From contig JAFGNA010000009.1 in NCBI GenBank assembly GCA_016927245.1, forward strand, positions 1 to 45,968: a stretch of DNA of 45,968 nt, written 5' to 3'. The position numbers were made by a program, and so were the translations under genes. The notes under the pieces are model-generated. The model was not told the DNA's origin and ran no database searches. It saw nothing but the letters and a program-made list of their open reading frames with translations. Below, in pieces: positions 33,846 to 40,034 of the stretch (the stretch's first letter is position 1; each line of letters opens with the position of its first letter). The DNA comes from Candidatus Woesearchaeota archaeon. GTDB taxonomy: Archaea > Nanobdellota > Nanobdellia > Woesearchaeales > WJKR01.

Positions 33846-33857
33846 GATAAAAATATG
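33846..33857 (-). promoter_or_regulatory. TATA box for the flippase gene
   Basis: Minus-strand ATATTTTTATCC lies roughly 20-28 nt upstream of ATG 33829, fitting a leaderless message. Confidence 0.5.
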
Positions 33858-33977
33858 GTTTAAAAAGTTTCTGAAACCATCGTCAAGACACAACAACACT
33901 GCGCACAACAGATATAGCAGCACCTCACCTGGGTAATATCATGCGTATCAATCATCATATTTCGGGCATAAAAAGCC

Positions 33978-34195
33978 AGTCTCAGACCAGTCTCAGAATA
34001 GTCTCAGCCTCAAACATTTTTTAACCCCCTTATTTCTGATAAAACAACATTTTCAGAGGTTTTCCTAAGGTTTTCCGAAATTCTCAGTCTCAGCCTTTTT
34101 CGTGTGGAAATAGTCTCAGCTGAGAATTTTACTTATAAATAGTCTCTGTTTTCTGAGAATTTTCTCAGTTTCTGAGAATTTTCTCACAGGTGAGA
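33978..34195. repeat. Upstream array of TCTCAG/AGTCTCAG elements
   Basis: Ten exact TCTCAG hexamers (either strand) fall in ~200 bp: plus at 33980, 33991, 34002, 34082, 34088, 34114 and 34163; minus (CTGAGA) at 34120, 34153 and 34172. The first three are spaced exactly 11 bp apart. TCTCAGCTGAGA at 34114-34125 is a perfect palindrome. Next to the TATA box the unit TTCTGAGAATTTTCTCA occurs twice (34151-34167 and 34170-34186) with a 19-bp period, followed by TCTCACAGGTGAGA (34182-34195). A second direct repeat GGTTTTCC at 34058 and 34069 again has an 11-bp period. This looks like a multimeric protein-binding site. The rest of the 33830-34230 intergenic segment holds only promoters. Confidence 0.85.
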
Positions 34196-34198
34196 AAG

Positions 34199-34208
34199 GC
34201 ATAAATAG
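34199..34208 (+). promoter_or_regulatory. TATA box for the coiled-coil/winged-helix gene
   Basis: GCATAAATAG centred at 34204 is 26 nt upstream of 34230, so the transcript should begin at ATG 34231. The TCTCAG dyads directly abut its upstream edge, where a bound protein could block or recruit TBP/TFB. Confidence 0.65.
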
Positions 34209-34230
34209 CGCGGCGAGTTTCCTGGAAACC

Positions 34231-34845
34231 ATGTGGCGAGTCGTATGGGTTGACAAGGACAAACTACTTAGGGAGAGCTTCTCTCGCTTGAAATCTGATA
34301 TTGAGGCCATCAAGGAAGAGATCTCTTCCCTGCAAGAGCAACTCGCGGCATGCCAACAAGCGCCGGAAGACATTCCGAAAAACCCCCCTGAAACCCGGAA
34401 TCTTTCCGAGTCTCAGCCGAGTCTCAGCCCTGAGAATCTGAGACTACTTATAAAGGAAGTCATCCAGGAAGAACTTGCAGAAGCCCTGAGACAACAAGAT
34501 ACAAAAGCAGCAGCCGTTTTCTCAGCTGAGACTGATTCTGAGACTGAGCCCGAACCAAAACCCACGAGGAAACGGGCAGAGGACCACTTCAAGGAAGATC
34601 TCATCAAGAATTACGAGCGGAACAAGCGTGCCATCATCAAGCAGCAGATCCTCGGAGAGGCGAGCAAAGGCAGTTTCACCAAGATCGCCTTGCGCGACAT
34701 CGTCGTCAACCAGAAGCAGTACTGCTCAAAAGCGTCATTCTACCGTTACATGGACGAGCTGGAACTGGAGGGCCTCGTCACCTACCAAAGAAAGAAAGGT
34801 AAGGACCTCATCCAGATCAAGCTCCAAGGACCCATAGCTTTATAA
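34231..34845 (+). CDS. Coiled-coil / winged-helix DNA-binding protein candidate
   Basis: 204 aa, not recognised as a named family. Residues ~6-42 are a heptad-like coiled coil (DKLLRESFSRLKSDIEAIKEEISSLQEQL). Residues ~44-125 are a low-complexity, probably flexible linker rich in Pro, Ser, Glu and Gln, with one helical stretch (LLIKEVIQEELAEALRQQ). Residues ~126-200 look like a winged helix: a basic helix (LIKNYERNKRAIIKQQI), FTKIALRDIVV, KASFYRYMDELELEGLVTYQRKKGKDLIQIKL. Its promoter and its linker-coding DNA are packed with AGTCTCAG elements, which suggests it binds them. An autoregulator, a replication initiator or a partition protein are all possible. The stop codon lies inside the TATA box of the 5S rRNA gene. 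Confidence 0.65.
   Translation: MWRVVWVDKDKLLRESFSRLKSDIEAIKEEISSLQEQLAACQQAPEDIPKNPPETRNLSESQPSLSPENLRLLIKEVIQEELAEALRQQDTKAAAVFSAETDSETEPEPKPTRKRAEDHFKEDLIKNYERNKRAIIKQQILGEASKGSFTKIALRDIVVNQKQYCSKASFYRYMDELELEGLVTYQRKKGKDLIQIKLQGPIAL
34409..34545. repeat. Intragenic AGTCTCAG array
   Basis: Within the linker-coding part of the 34231 gene, eight TCTCAG/CTGAGA hexamers occur (plus 34411, 34422, 34520; minus 34430, 34438, 34486, 34526, 34538). Five are full AGTCTCAG octamers. The first two are again 11 bp apart, and TCTCAGCTGAGA recurs at 34520-34531. The octamers are read in different codon phases (E-S-Q versus S-L-S), so the repetition is at DNA level and not in the protein. Confidence 0.85.
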
Positions 34846-34847
34846 AT
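34838..34847 (+). promoter_or_regulatory. TATA box of the 5S rRNA gene
   Basis: CTTTATAAAT, centred about 27 nt before the predicted 5S 5' end (34869). It contains the stop codon (34843-34845) of the upstream gene. Confidence 0.65.
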
Positions 34848-34868
34848 GAATCTGCGTTCTCCGTCGCT

Positions 34869-34982
34869 GGACGGCCATAGCGGCGTGGTTCCACCCGTTC
34901 CCATTTCGAACACGGATAGTTAAGAACGCCCACGTTCCGGCCGGTACTGCACTTACGTGCGGGAGAACCGGAAAGCTGTCCT
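34869..34982 (+). rRNA. rrf: 5S ribosomal RNA
   Basis: The conserved 5S core is present: GGCCATAGCGGCG, then CCACCCGTTCCCATTTCGAA, CACGGATAGTTAAG and CCGGTACTGCACTTACGTGCGGGAGAACCGG. The ends pair as helix I: GGACGGC (34869-34875) with GCTGTCC (34975-34981). Length is ~113-118 nt depending on exact ends. No 16S or 23S lies nearby, so this is a stand-alone 5S gene, as in several archaea. It has its own TATA box and a T-rich 3' flank. Confidence 0.93.
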
Positions 34983-34997
34983 CCTTTCTTTTTTCTC
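34983..34997 (+). terminator. T-rich terminator after 5S rRNA
   Basis: CTCCTTTCTTTTTTC immediately follows the 3' end of 5S, the usual archaeal oligo-T termination signal. From here to 35298 the sequence is A/T-richer and holds no gene I can support on either strand. Confidence 0.6.
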
Positions 34998-35298
34998 AAG
35001 ACATATTCTTCATCAGGAAAAAAAGATCTTGACATCGCCTGAAGAACATCACTCCTGCCAAGACATCAACAAGGTTATCATTTTTGTAACGATTGTTAAA
35101 ATAAGTATAACAAACACACCCTTTCACCTGCCAGACAATCACAAAAATACGCCACAAAAAATAATCCTCGAACCCCACAGAGAGCCCGCCCTGCTTAAGC
35201 AGCACAAGCGATTGAAACCCTTCCGAAGAGACCGGAAAAAAACAAGAAAAAATACCGGAAAACCCTCTACACAAAAGCAGGAAGCCCTCTAACGACAT

Positions 35299-35505
35299 TC
35301 AAGCCGAAGACTCCGCCACGTCCGGCATGTCCTCGACCTCGACCTGCTCCGCGTCCTCGAGCACGGCCTTGTAATACGCGACCGGCCGCACATGCGTAAT
35401 CACGGTGCGGTGTATCAAGTACTTGCCATCCTTGCTCTTGCTCAGCCGGGACTCGATGACCGGCATCTTCCGCAACTGCTCTTCCTTCCTATTGCTCAAT
35501 CCCAT
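35299..35505 (-). CDS. Small conserved-looking hypothetical protein
   Basis: 68 aa. A basic N-terminal half (MGLSNRKEEQLRKMPVIESRLSK..) leads into a probable beta-rich segment (GKYLIHRTVITHVRPVAYYKAVL), and the tail is acidic (DAEQVEVEDMPDV). No named family is recognised. The high-GC, C-ending codon use matches core genes, and a TATA-like ATTAATTTAAC (35534-35544) lies upstream on the minus strand. These support a real gene. Its basic/aromatic character would fit a nucleic-acid or ribosome-associated role, but this is speculation. Confidence 0.6.
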   Translation of the reverse strand: MGLSNRKEEQLRKMPVIESRLSKSKDGKYLIHRTVITHVRPVAYYKAVLEDAEQVEVEDMPDVAESSA

Positions 35506-35590
35506 GGTATATCACCGAAACACCCAGAACCACCATTAATTTAACACGATTGCTGCGGCAAACCTGGAACACAGCCAAAGACCACGGAAA

Positions 35591-36112
35591 TCATTCAACC
35601 ACGAGCACGGCCGAAACAGGGATAAACCACCACTGCAACGAAGGAGAAAGCCACCACGACACCAACCCCAACACAATACCAAGAACAGCGCCCCCGACGA
35701 TGTCACGCCAAGAATGCCTCCTGAGACGGACGCGAGACCACGACACGAGCAGGAAGAACACCGCGCCGACGAGCGCCCCGACGACGCCGGAGAACAAGCC
35801 GAGCAAGACCGCCAACCCGGCGGCGCGCGCGGCGTGAGCGCTCGGAAACGATCCTTGATCAACGTACAACCACAGGTTGCGCAACGTGCACCTGCCCAAC
35901 GGGCGCAACCGCTTCGCATCAGGCCGCAGCCGCGGGAACAAGAACTTGACCAAGTACACGACCACCGTCGAAAAGACTATGAGAAGGACCAAAGGCAGGA
36001 AGAACCAGCCAGGGCTGAACAAGAACAATAGCACCGCGAAGAAGAAGAACACGGGCAGCGTCCCCAACGCGCCCACCGTCCGCCAGAACGAAGCACCCAA
36101 CCATTTGTTCAT
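35591..36112 (-). CDS. PAP2 superfamily membrane phosphatase
   Basis: 173 aa with about five TM helices. The three phosphatase motifs are visible: KFLFPRLRP (~56-64; KxxxxxxRP), SFPSAHA (~88-94; PSGH-type with Ala), and SRVRLRRHSWRD (~124-135; SRxxxxxHxxxD). Family members dephosphorylate lipid phosphates, such as polyprenyl pyrophosphate carriers or phosphoribosyl-polyprenol phosphate. The first reading would recycle the glycosylation carrier; the second would follow the UbiA-like enzyme at 8614. Its start overlaps the stop of the RNA methylase gene (ATGA). Confidence 0.82.
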   Translation of the reverse strand: MNKWLGASFWRTVGALGTLPVFFFFAVLLFLFSPGWFFLPLVLLIVFSTVVVYLVKFLFPRLRPDAKRLRPLGRCTLRNLWLYVDQGSFPSAHAARAAGLAVLLGLFSGVVGALVGAVFFLLVSWSRVRLRRHSWRDIVGGAVLGIVLGLVSWWLSPSLQWWFIPVSAVLVVE

Positions 36113-36993
36113 CTCGCCTTCACCATCCTCGCGATGAAGAATCCCTGCGTGCCCGTCTTATGCGGCCACAACCGCCTGCACAAGCGCAGGGAAGCGTCGA
36201 GCTCCCGCCCGAACACCGCCGTCAACCCGGGATCACCCATCACGAGCCCGGTCTCGGACAACGACGCATCACCGTACTTGTTGATGAACCAATCAATGAC
36301 CAATTCATCCTCCTCAGGCTCCAACGAGCACGTGCTGTACACCAGCACGCCGCCAGGACGCAAGACCTTGTACGCAGATTTCAGCAACTCCTTCTGCAGA
36401 CGCGCACGTCCCCGCACATCCTCCAACGACCGCTCAGCAAAATAACCAGGCTCGATGCAGAAGTTACCCGAGCAAGGAGCGTCCAGCAAGACCTTGTCGA
36501 ACAACAAGCCCAAGTCAGCAGCGAACCGAGCGTCCTTCTTGTAACAAGCGACGCACGACACGCCCATACGCTCAACATTGTTCCGCAACGAGCCCAACCG
36601 AACAGCATCGCTGTCCAGCGCGACGACGACACCGTCGTCCCGCATCAGCTGCGCGAGCTGCGTCGTCTTCGAACCAGGGGCTGCGGCCATGTCCAGCACG
36701 ACATCACCAGGCGCAGGGTCCAATGCCAGCACGGGGAGTTGGCTCGCCGCTTCCTGCAAGTAATAAGCGCCCTGCAAGTAGGCGGGCGTCGCGCCCAACG
36801 AGAACGGCGCATCATAAAAATAGGCGGCGGGCACGCCAGGGACGCGCTCCAAACGCACCCCTTTCTCCCTGAGCATCCTCACAACCTCCCGCTCCGGACG
36901 CTTCAAGGTGTTGATGCGCAATGACTGCCTGACGGAGACATCGGCGGGAGAGAAACGCTCGCCCAGCTCCTCGTAACGCGACAGGAAGGACAT
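36109..36993 (-). CDS. NSUN/RsmB-type RNA cytosine-C5 methyltransferase
   Basis: 294 aa from ATG 36993. This start is fixed by a TATA box (TTATTTAAGC on the minus strand, around 37017-37023) about 26 nt upstream; longer frames begin upstream of or inside that box. SAM-binding DMAAAPGSKTTQLAQLM and the two catalytic cysteine motifs LLDAPCSGNF (motif IV, PCSG) and LVYSTCSLEPEEDE (motif VI, TCS) are intact, and the N-terminus has the typical LRINTLK. It methylates C5 of cytosine in tRNA or rRNA. Which RNA is modified cannot be decided from sequence. Confidence 0.88.
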   Translation of the reverse strand: MSFLSRYEELGERFSPADVSVRQSLRINTLKRPEREVVRMLREKGVRLERVPGVPAAYFYDAPFSLGATPAYLQGAYYLQEAASQLPVLALDPAPGDVVLDMAAAPGSKTTQLAQLMRDDGVVVALDSDAVRLGSLRNNVERMGVSCVACYKKDARFAADLGLLFDKVLLDAPCSGNFCIEPGYFAERSLEDVRGRARLQKELLKSAYKVLRPGGVLVYSTCSLEPEEDELVIDWFINKYGDASLSETGLVMGDPGLTAVFGRELDASLRLCRRLWPHKTGTQGFFIARMVKAR

Positions 36994-37015
36994 AGTATAC
37001 ACAAACATGACTTTG

Positions 37016-37024
37016 CTTAAATAA
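37016..37024 (-). promoter_or_regulatory. TATA box for the RNA methylase gene
   Basis: Minus-strand TTATTTAAG; predicted start near 36994 coincides with ATG 36993 (leaderless). Confidence 0.6.
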
Positions 37025-37075
37025 GTAGCGATAACCATGGCATCAGTCGCCGAAAACGCCACGCAGCCCCGCCGG

Positions 37076-37088
37076 AAATTTTATTAAG
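37076..37088 (+). promoter_or_regulatory. TATA box for the MazG-like gene
   Basis: AAATTTTATTAAG predicts a start near 37108. The leader of about 34 nt carries an SD (AGGAGGAGGG, 37121-37130), so this message is not leaderless. Confidence 0.45.
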
Positions 37089-37141
37089 GGGGACGTCATC
37101 GTCAACTACATATTCTTTCCAGGAGGAGGGTGGCACACAAC

Positions 37142-37477
37142 ATGGACCTAGGCGCACTGCAAGAAAAAGCGAACTACGAGATCAAGCGATTCGAAGCGGC
37201 GATCGGCAGCAAGGACTACGACGAGGTGCTCTTCCTGTACATGAGCAAGATCAGCGAGGAGATAGGCAACCTCGCGGCCTCCGTGCTCGGCAGGGAAGGC
37301 ATCAAGGCGGAGCAGCCCGTCACCGACACCGAAGTCTCCGCAGTGTTCGCCGACACGATGTACAGCATCATCATCCTCGCGCAGAAGATGGGCATCAACC
37401 TCGACAAGGCCATGCAGGAGAAGATGCAGAAGCTGGACGAAGAGGGCTACCAGAACGAGGAAGGATTCACTCCTTGA
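37142..37477 (+). CDS. MazG-like nucleotide pyrophosphohydrolase-type protein
   Basis: 111 aa from ATG 37142, 11 nt past a strong SD; GTG 37130 in the same frame abuts the SD and is a poorer choice. The all-helical layout fits small MazG-like proteins: SKISEEIGNLAASVLGREG with an EExxN-like acidic pair, then VSAVFADTMYSIIILAQKMGINLDKAMQEKMQKL, resembling the ExxD region and the typical DLxxAxxxKM tail. These proteins hydrolyse non-canonical or deoxy-NTPs. The second metal motif reads FADTMY, close to the usual E/D-hxDhhh pattern. Assignment is moderate. Its 3' end overlaps the convergent RqcH-like gene by 11 nt. Confidence 0.6.
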   Translation: MDLGALQEKANYEIKRFEAAIGSKDYDEVLFLYMSKISEEIGNLAASVLGREGIKAEQPVTDTEVSAVFADTMYSIIILAQKMGINLDKAMQEKMQKLDEEGYQNEEGFTP

Positions 37478-38567
37478 CGTCCACGGCAACGACGCCCCGC
37501 TCCGCGTCCACGACTACCGGCAACGACTTCTCCTTGACGTACGCCTCGACCGCGCCCCAACCGCCCCGCTCGTGCAAAGACCGCAGCTCCTCGAACAACG
37601 ATGAGAGCTCCTGGTACCGCTCATAGATGAACTCTCCTTTTCGCCGGTTCTCCTCGGCCGACGCGCGATAGCCTCCTAGTTTCAGCGACTGCTCGTCGAT
37701 GATGCGCTGGTGCTTGTCCTTCCTGCTCGCCGTCACGCCAGCGACGGAGGCATCGATCGCGCCGGCCTTCTCGGCTACCACGAGCTGCTCGACAGCGGCG
37801 GAGAACGACGGTTGCGCCTCGCCATCCCATCCCTTGAGCGGGAACGGGGCCGCATCGCCATCCTCGACGACGGGCGACGGCTCCACCTCCAACAACTCCT
37901 TGAATCCTTCGTGCAAGAGGGAGAGCTCGCGCACATCAAGGTCTTTCCTGCCCTTCTCGAACCCTAGCCTCGACACGAGCTCCTCTGCGTACTTGCCGCC
38001 CAGTCCGAGCGTGGCGGCGCAGAACTTCACGACCTCTTTACCGGCATCGGCAAACAAGGAGGAGAACTCCCCCTGTGTGAGGTCGAGCGGGTTCTCCTTC
38101 CCGGGAGGGTACTCATAAGGGGCGTTGACGCGCAGCGTGCGGTCCTTCCACCGCTGCAAGTCCATGACGCCGCGGATGACGCCTTCCTCGTTGACCAGGA
38201 CGACGTTGCCCTTGCTGAACAGCTCGATGACCAGCCTCCAAGCCTTGTCCCCCTTCAAGAAAACGAGTTCGACGATGCGGTCGAAGCCGTGCTGCTCGGC
38301 GCCCTTGAGCTGCGCGTTCGTGAGGTGCTTGCGGAGCTGCATGCAGAACCCGCCGGGCTGCCGTGGCCAGGGGAACCGGTGCTCCGTCAGGAACAAGGCA
38401 TCTGGCACCTTGATGTAGAGCTGCTGCTTCCCCGTCTTGGGAGAGCGCATCCTGATGAGGAAATCTTCCTTGTCCTGATACACCTTGTCGACGTAGGCGT
38501 CTTGGATGAGGGGCCGCAACTCTCTGATGAGGTAGTGCACGTCCAGGCTTGAGAGGGAGAACGGCAT
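37467..38567 (-). CDS. NFACT-N protein: RqcH/NEMF homologue lacking the NFACT-R domain
   Basis: 366 aa. The N-terminal NFACT-N domain is clear: FSLSSLDVHYLIRELRPLI, KVYQDKEDFLIRMRS, FCMQLRKHL and HGFDRIVELVF (the Asp-Arg pair used for tRNA contact in RqcH is kept). A helix-hairpin-helix-like part follows (~165-210, LGLGGKYAEELVSRLG), then a coiled-coil region (~285-350). Full-length archaeal RqcH/NEMF is ~600-700 residues with a C-terminal NFACT-R domain; here the protein stops after ~366. In full-length homologues the protein adds C-terminal tails to stalled nascent chains on 50S subunits. The missing part could be encoded elsewhere. A TATA-like box (38590-38600) fits a leaderless start. Confidence 0.85.
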   Translation of the reverse strand: MPFSLSSLDVHYLIRELRPLIQDAYVDKVYQDKEDFLIRMRSPKTGKQQLYIKVPDALFLTEHRFPWPRQPGGFCMQLRKHLTNAQLKGAEQHGFDRIVELVFLKGDKAWRLVIELFSKGNVVLVNEEGVIRGVMDLQRWKDRTLRVNAPYEYPPGKENPLDLTQGEFSSLFADAGKEVVKFCAATLGLGGKYAEELVSRLGFEKGRKDLDVRELSLLHEGFKELLEVEPSPVVEDGDAAPFPLKGWDGEAQPSFSAAVEQLVVAEKAGAIDASVAGVTASRKDKHQRIIDEQSLKLGGYRASAEENRRKGEFIYERYQELSSLFEELRSLHERGGWGAVEAYVKEKSLPVVVDAERGVVAVDVKE

Positions 38568-38589
38568 GGCTGGGGAAGAATGAGCGGTG

Positions 38590-38673
38590 ATTAATAAAGT
38601 GAACGGTCAGGGGGTTGCCGGGCAGCTGATAGGCGCTCCTGCTCGAGCGGGAATGCACGAAACATTCAAATAC
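38590..38673. promoter_or_regulatory. Divergent promoters between the RqcH-like gene and a small membrane protein
   Basis: Minus-strand ACTTTATTAAT (38590-38600) predicts a start at the ATG of the RqcH-like gene (38567). Plus-strand ATTCAAATAC (38664-38673) predicts a start at ATG 38695. Both messages would be leaderless. Confidence 0.5.
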
Positions 38674-38694
38674 TCGATTATGCATTAGAATAGC

Positions 38695-39018
38695 ATGCAC
38701 GAGCCTGACAAGGAACCGGAAGCCAAGCTGGTCGGCACAGACCCGTTCTCGGCGCAGATCATCGCGAACGTCTCGCTGGTGTGCGGCGCGCTGACCATCA
38801 TCGGCCTGCTCCTCGCGTTCGCCTCCGGCAGGGGCATCTTCCTCGGGCTCGCCGTCATTGGCATCGCGCTGGCCGTCATCGCCGAGAGGAGGGGGAAGGA
38901 GAACCGGGACGAGCGCGCCAGGACCACGGCAGTCATCGCCATCATCCTGAACGTTGCGTTGTTCCTCGCGCTTCTCTTCGTCTTCCTGTTCTTCAAGGAG
39001 GCCTCGATGGCGGTGTAG
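38695..39018 (+). CDS. Small membrane protein (DUF4190-like)
   Basis: 107 aa. A short acidic N-terminus (MHEPDKEPEAKLVGTDPFS) is followed by TM helices at ~21-42, ~46-64 and ~78-100. The pattern IIANVSLVCGALTIIGLLLAFASGRGIFLGLAVIGIALAVIAER is reminiscent of DUF4190-type proteins (N..S...G......G...G.....A.IGI.LG). No function is known. It is followed 3 nt later by another small membrane protein gene. Confidence 0.6.
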   Translation: MHEPDKEPEAKLVGTDPFSAQIIANVSLVCGALTIIGLLLAFASGRGIFLGLAVIGIALAVIAERRGKENRDERARTTAVIAIILNVALFLALLFVFLFFKEASMAV

Positions 39019-39021
39019 GCG

Positions 39022-39366
39022 ATGGTCCAAGCGAACAAGCCCTCATTCTTCGGCGGAGTGCGCGGAGGCAGCCCTGAGGAGCATGGGCGCCCCTCGCCGC
39101 ATGAGGGGAAACCGGCAGCGAGGCCTGTCGAGCAGCAGGCAGGAAGGGTGAACGACGACGCCCGTAGCACCACCAAGGGGGTCATTGCCCTCATCGTGAC
39201 TTTCTTCGCGCCGGTAATCATCGACTTCATCATCATCGCCGCCATCAGCAGGGATGTCGGGCGCGACGCCGCCAAGGCGCGTCAGCTCATCAAGATAGCG
39301 TACATCATCTCAGGGGTGAAGCTGTTCCTCTTCTTCGCCACACTGGCGCTCATCCTCACCTTCTAG
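39022..39366 (+). CDS. Small membrane protein with disordered N-terminus
   Basis: 114 aa. The first ~45 residues are Gly/Pro/Arg-rich and likely disordered (FFGGVRGGSPEEHGRPSPHEGK). Two TM helices follow (~53-75 and ~92-112). No family is recognised. It is coupled to the preceding small membrane protein (3-nt gap) and converges with the Lrp-like gene (4-nt overlap). Possibly an accessory envelope protein. Confidence 0.6.
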   Translation: MVQANKPSFFGGVRGGSPEEHGRPSPHEGKPAARPVEQQAGRVNDDARSTTKGVIALIVTFFAPVIIDFIIIAAISRDVGRDAAKARQLIKIAYIISGVKLFLFFATLALILTF

Positions 39367-39893
39367 CCTCGCATCTCGCGGAGGATGGCGCAGTCCTTGC
39401 AGCTCTCCGGGTCGGCGCAGGGCGTTGTGTGCTCCTTCTCCAGGTCGATGGAGCAGATGAACTCCTTGGCCATGGTGACCACGACGTCGATTTCGATGTC
39501 GCTCACCTTGGGGCTTGATCTGAGGTACTGGTTGACGATGTGCTCTATCTTTCGGAGGTCCTCGCCGACGAGGAACGCGGAGGCGTTGCGGGTGCCGCTC
39601 ATCACGAAGCCGTTGATGAAGAATGAGCAGTGCTGCAGCACGCCGAGGACGCGCTCGGCGTCGGAGCACGTGAAGTCCACCCTTGCGAGGGTGATGCCCG
39701 CTCGTTTCGCGTCGAGGCCGACGGCGTGCGCCACCACGCCGCGATCCTTGAGCTTCCTGAGCCTGGCGTTCACGGACGGCTGGGAGAGGCGTAGCCGCTG
39801 CGCGAGCTCGTGCTGCGAGATGTCGGGGTCGCGCATGAGGAGGGTGAGGAGCTTGGCGTCCTTGTCGTCGACGCCTAATTTGTCTTTGAGCAC
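39363..39893 (-). CDS. Lrp/AsnC-like regulator with C-terminal four-cysteine tail
   Basis: 176 aa, GTG start fixed by a TATA box 26 nt upstream. The N-terminal helix-turn-helix (~8-60) shows VDDKDAKLLTLLMRDPDISQHELAQRLRLSQPSVNARLRKLKDRG. A middle alpha-beta region follows (~65-140). The tail carries FICSIDLEKEHTTPCADPESCKDC (~144-168), a C-X11-C-X5-C-X2-C arrangement absent from ordinary Lrp proteins. Four cysteines could bind an Fe-S cluster or zinc. It is divergent from the operon encoding SufB, SufD and SufC, so an iron-sulfur-sensing regulator of suf is an attractive inference. Confidence 0.82.
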   Translation of the reverse strand: MLKDKLGVDDKDAKLLTLLMRDPDISQHELAQRLRLSQPSVNARLRKLKDRGVVAHAVGLDAKRAGITLARVDFTCSDAERVLGVLQHCSFFINGFVMSGTRNASAFLVGEDLRKIEHIVNQYLRSSPKVSDIEIDVVVTMAKEFICSIDLEKEHTTPCADPESCKDCAILREMRG

Positions 39894-39913
39894 GGTGCGG
39901 AGAGGCGTAACAC

Positions 39914-39923
39914 CTATAAAAAA
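39914..39923 (-). promoter_or_regulatory. TATA box for the cysteine-tailed Lrp-like gene
   Basis: Minus-strand TTTTTTATAG; predicted start near 39893 coincides with the GTG start codon. The remaining A/T-rich segment to 40034 (e.g. ATTAATAAAATATC at 39977-39990) would serve the suf operon. Confidence 0.55.
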
Positions 39924-40034
39924 GTTTCTATAAAGTATAACAATATTTATAAATAAAGCTATTTTCTATCGTGAGAATATTAATAAAATATCAATGAATC
40001 GTCGAGACACCACCAACCAAACACACAAAAAAAA

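Noticed and set aside
33880-33980. Possible tRNA gene in the A/T-rich segment upstream of the array
   Set aside because: No TpsiC-like GTTCRANNC box with a pairing acceptor stem could be found.
33978-34195. CRISPR-like array
   Set aside because: Repeats are only 6-8 bp with irregular, very short spacing and both orientations; there are no spacers of regular length and no cas genes.
34957-35298. Open frames on both strands after 5S rRNA (about 100-111 aa)
   Set aside because: The plus-strand frame begins inside 5S rRNA, both have low-complexity composition unlike the core genes, and neither has a supported start or family motif.
36994-37062. Longer N-terminus for the RNA methylase
   Set aside because: The extra codons contain the TATA box; the predicted transcript starts at ATG 36993.
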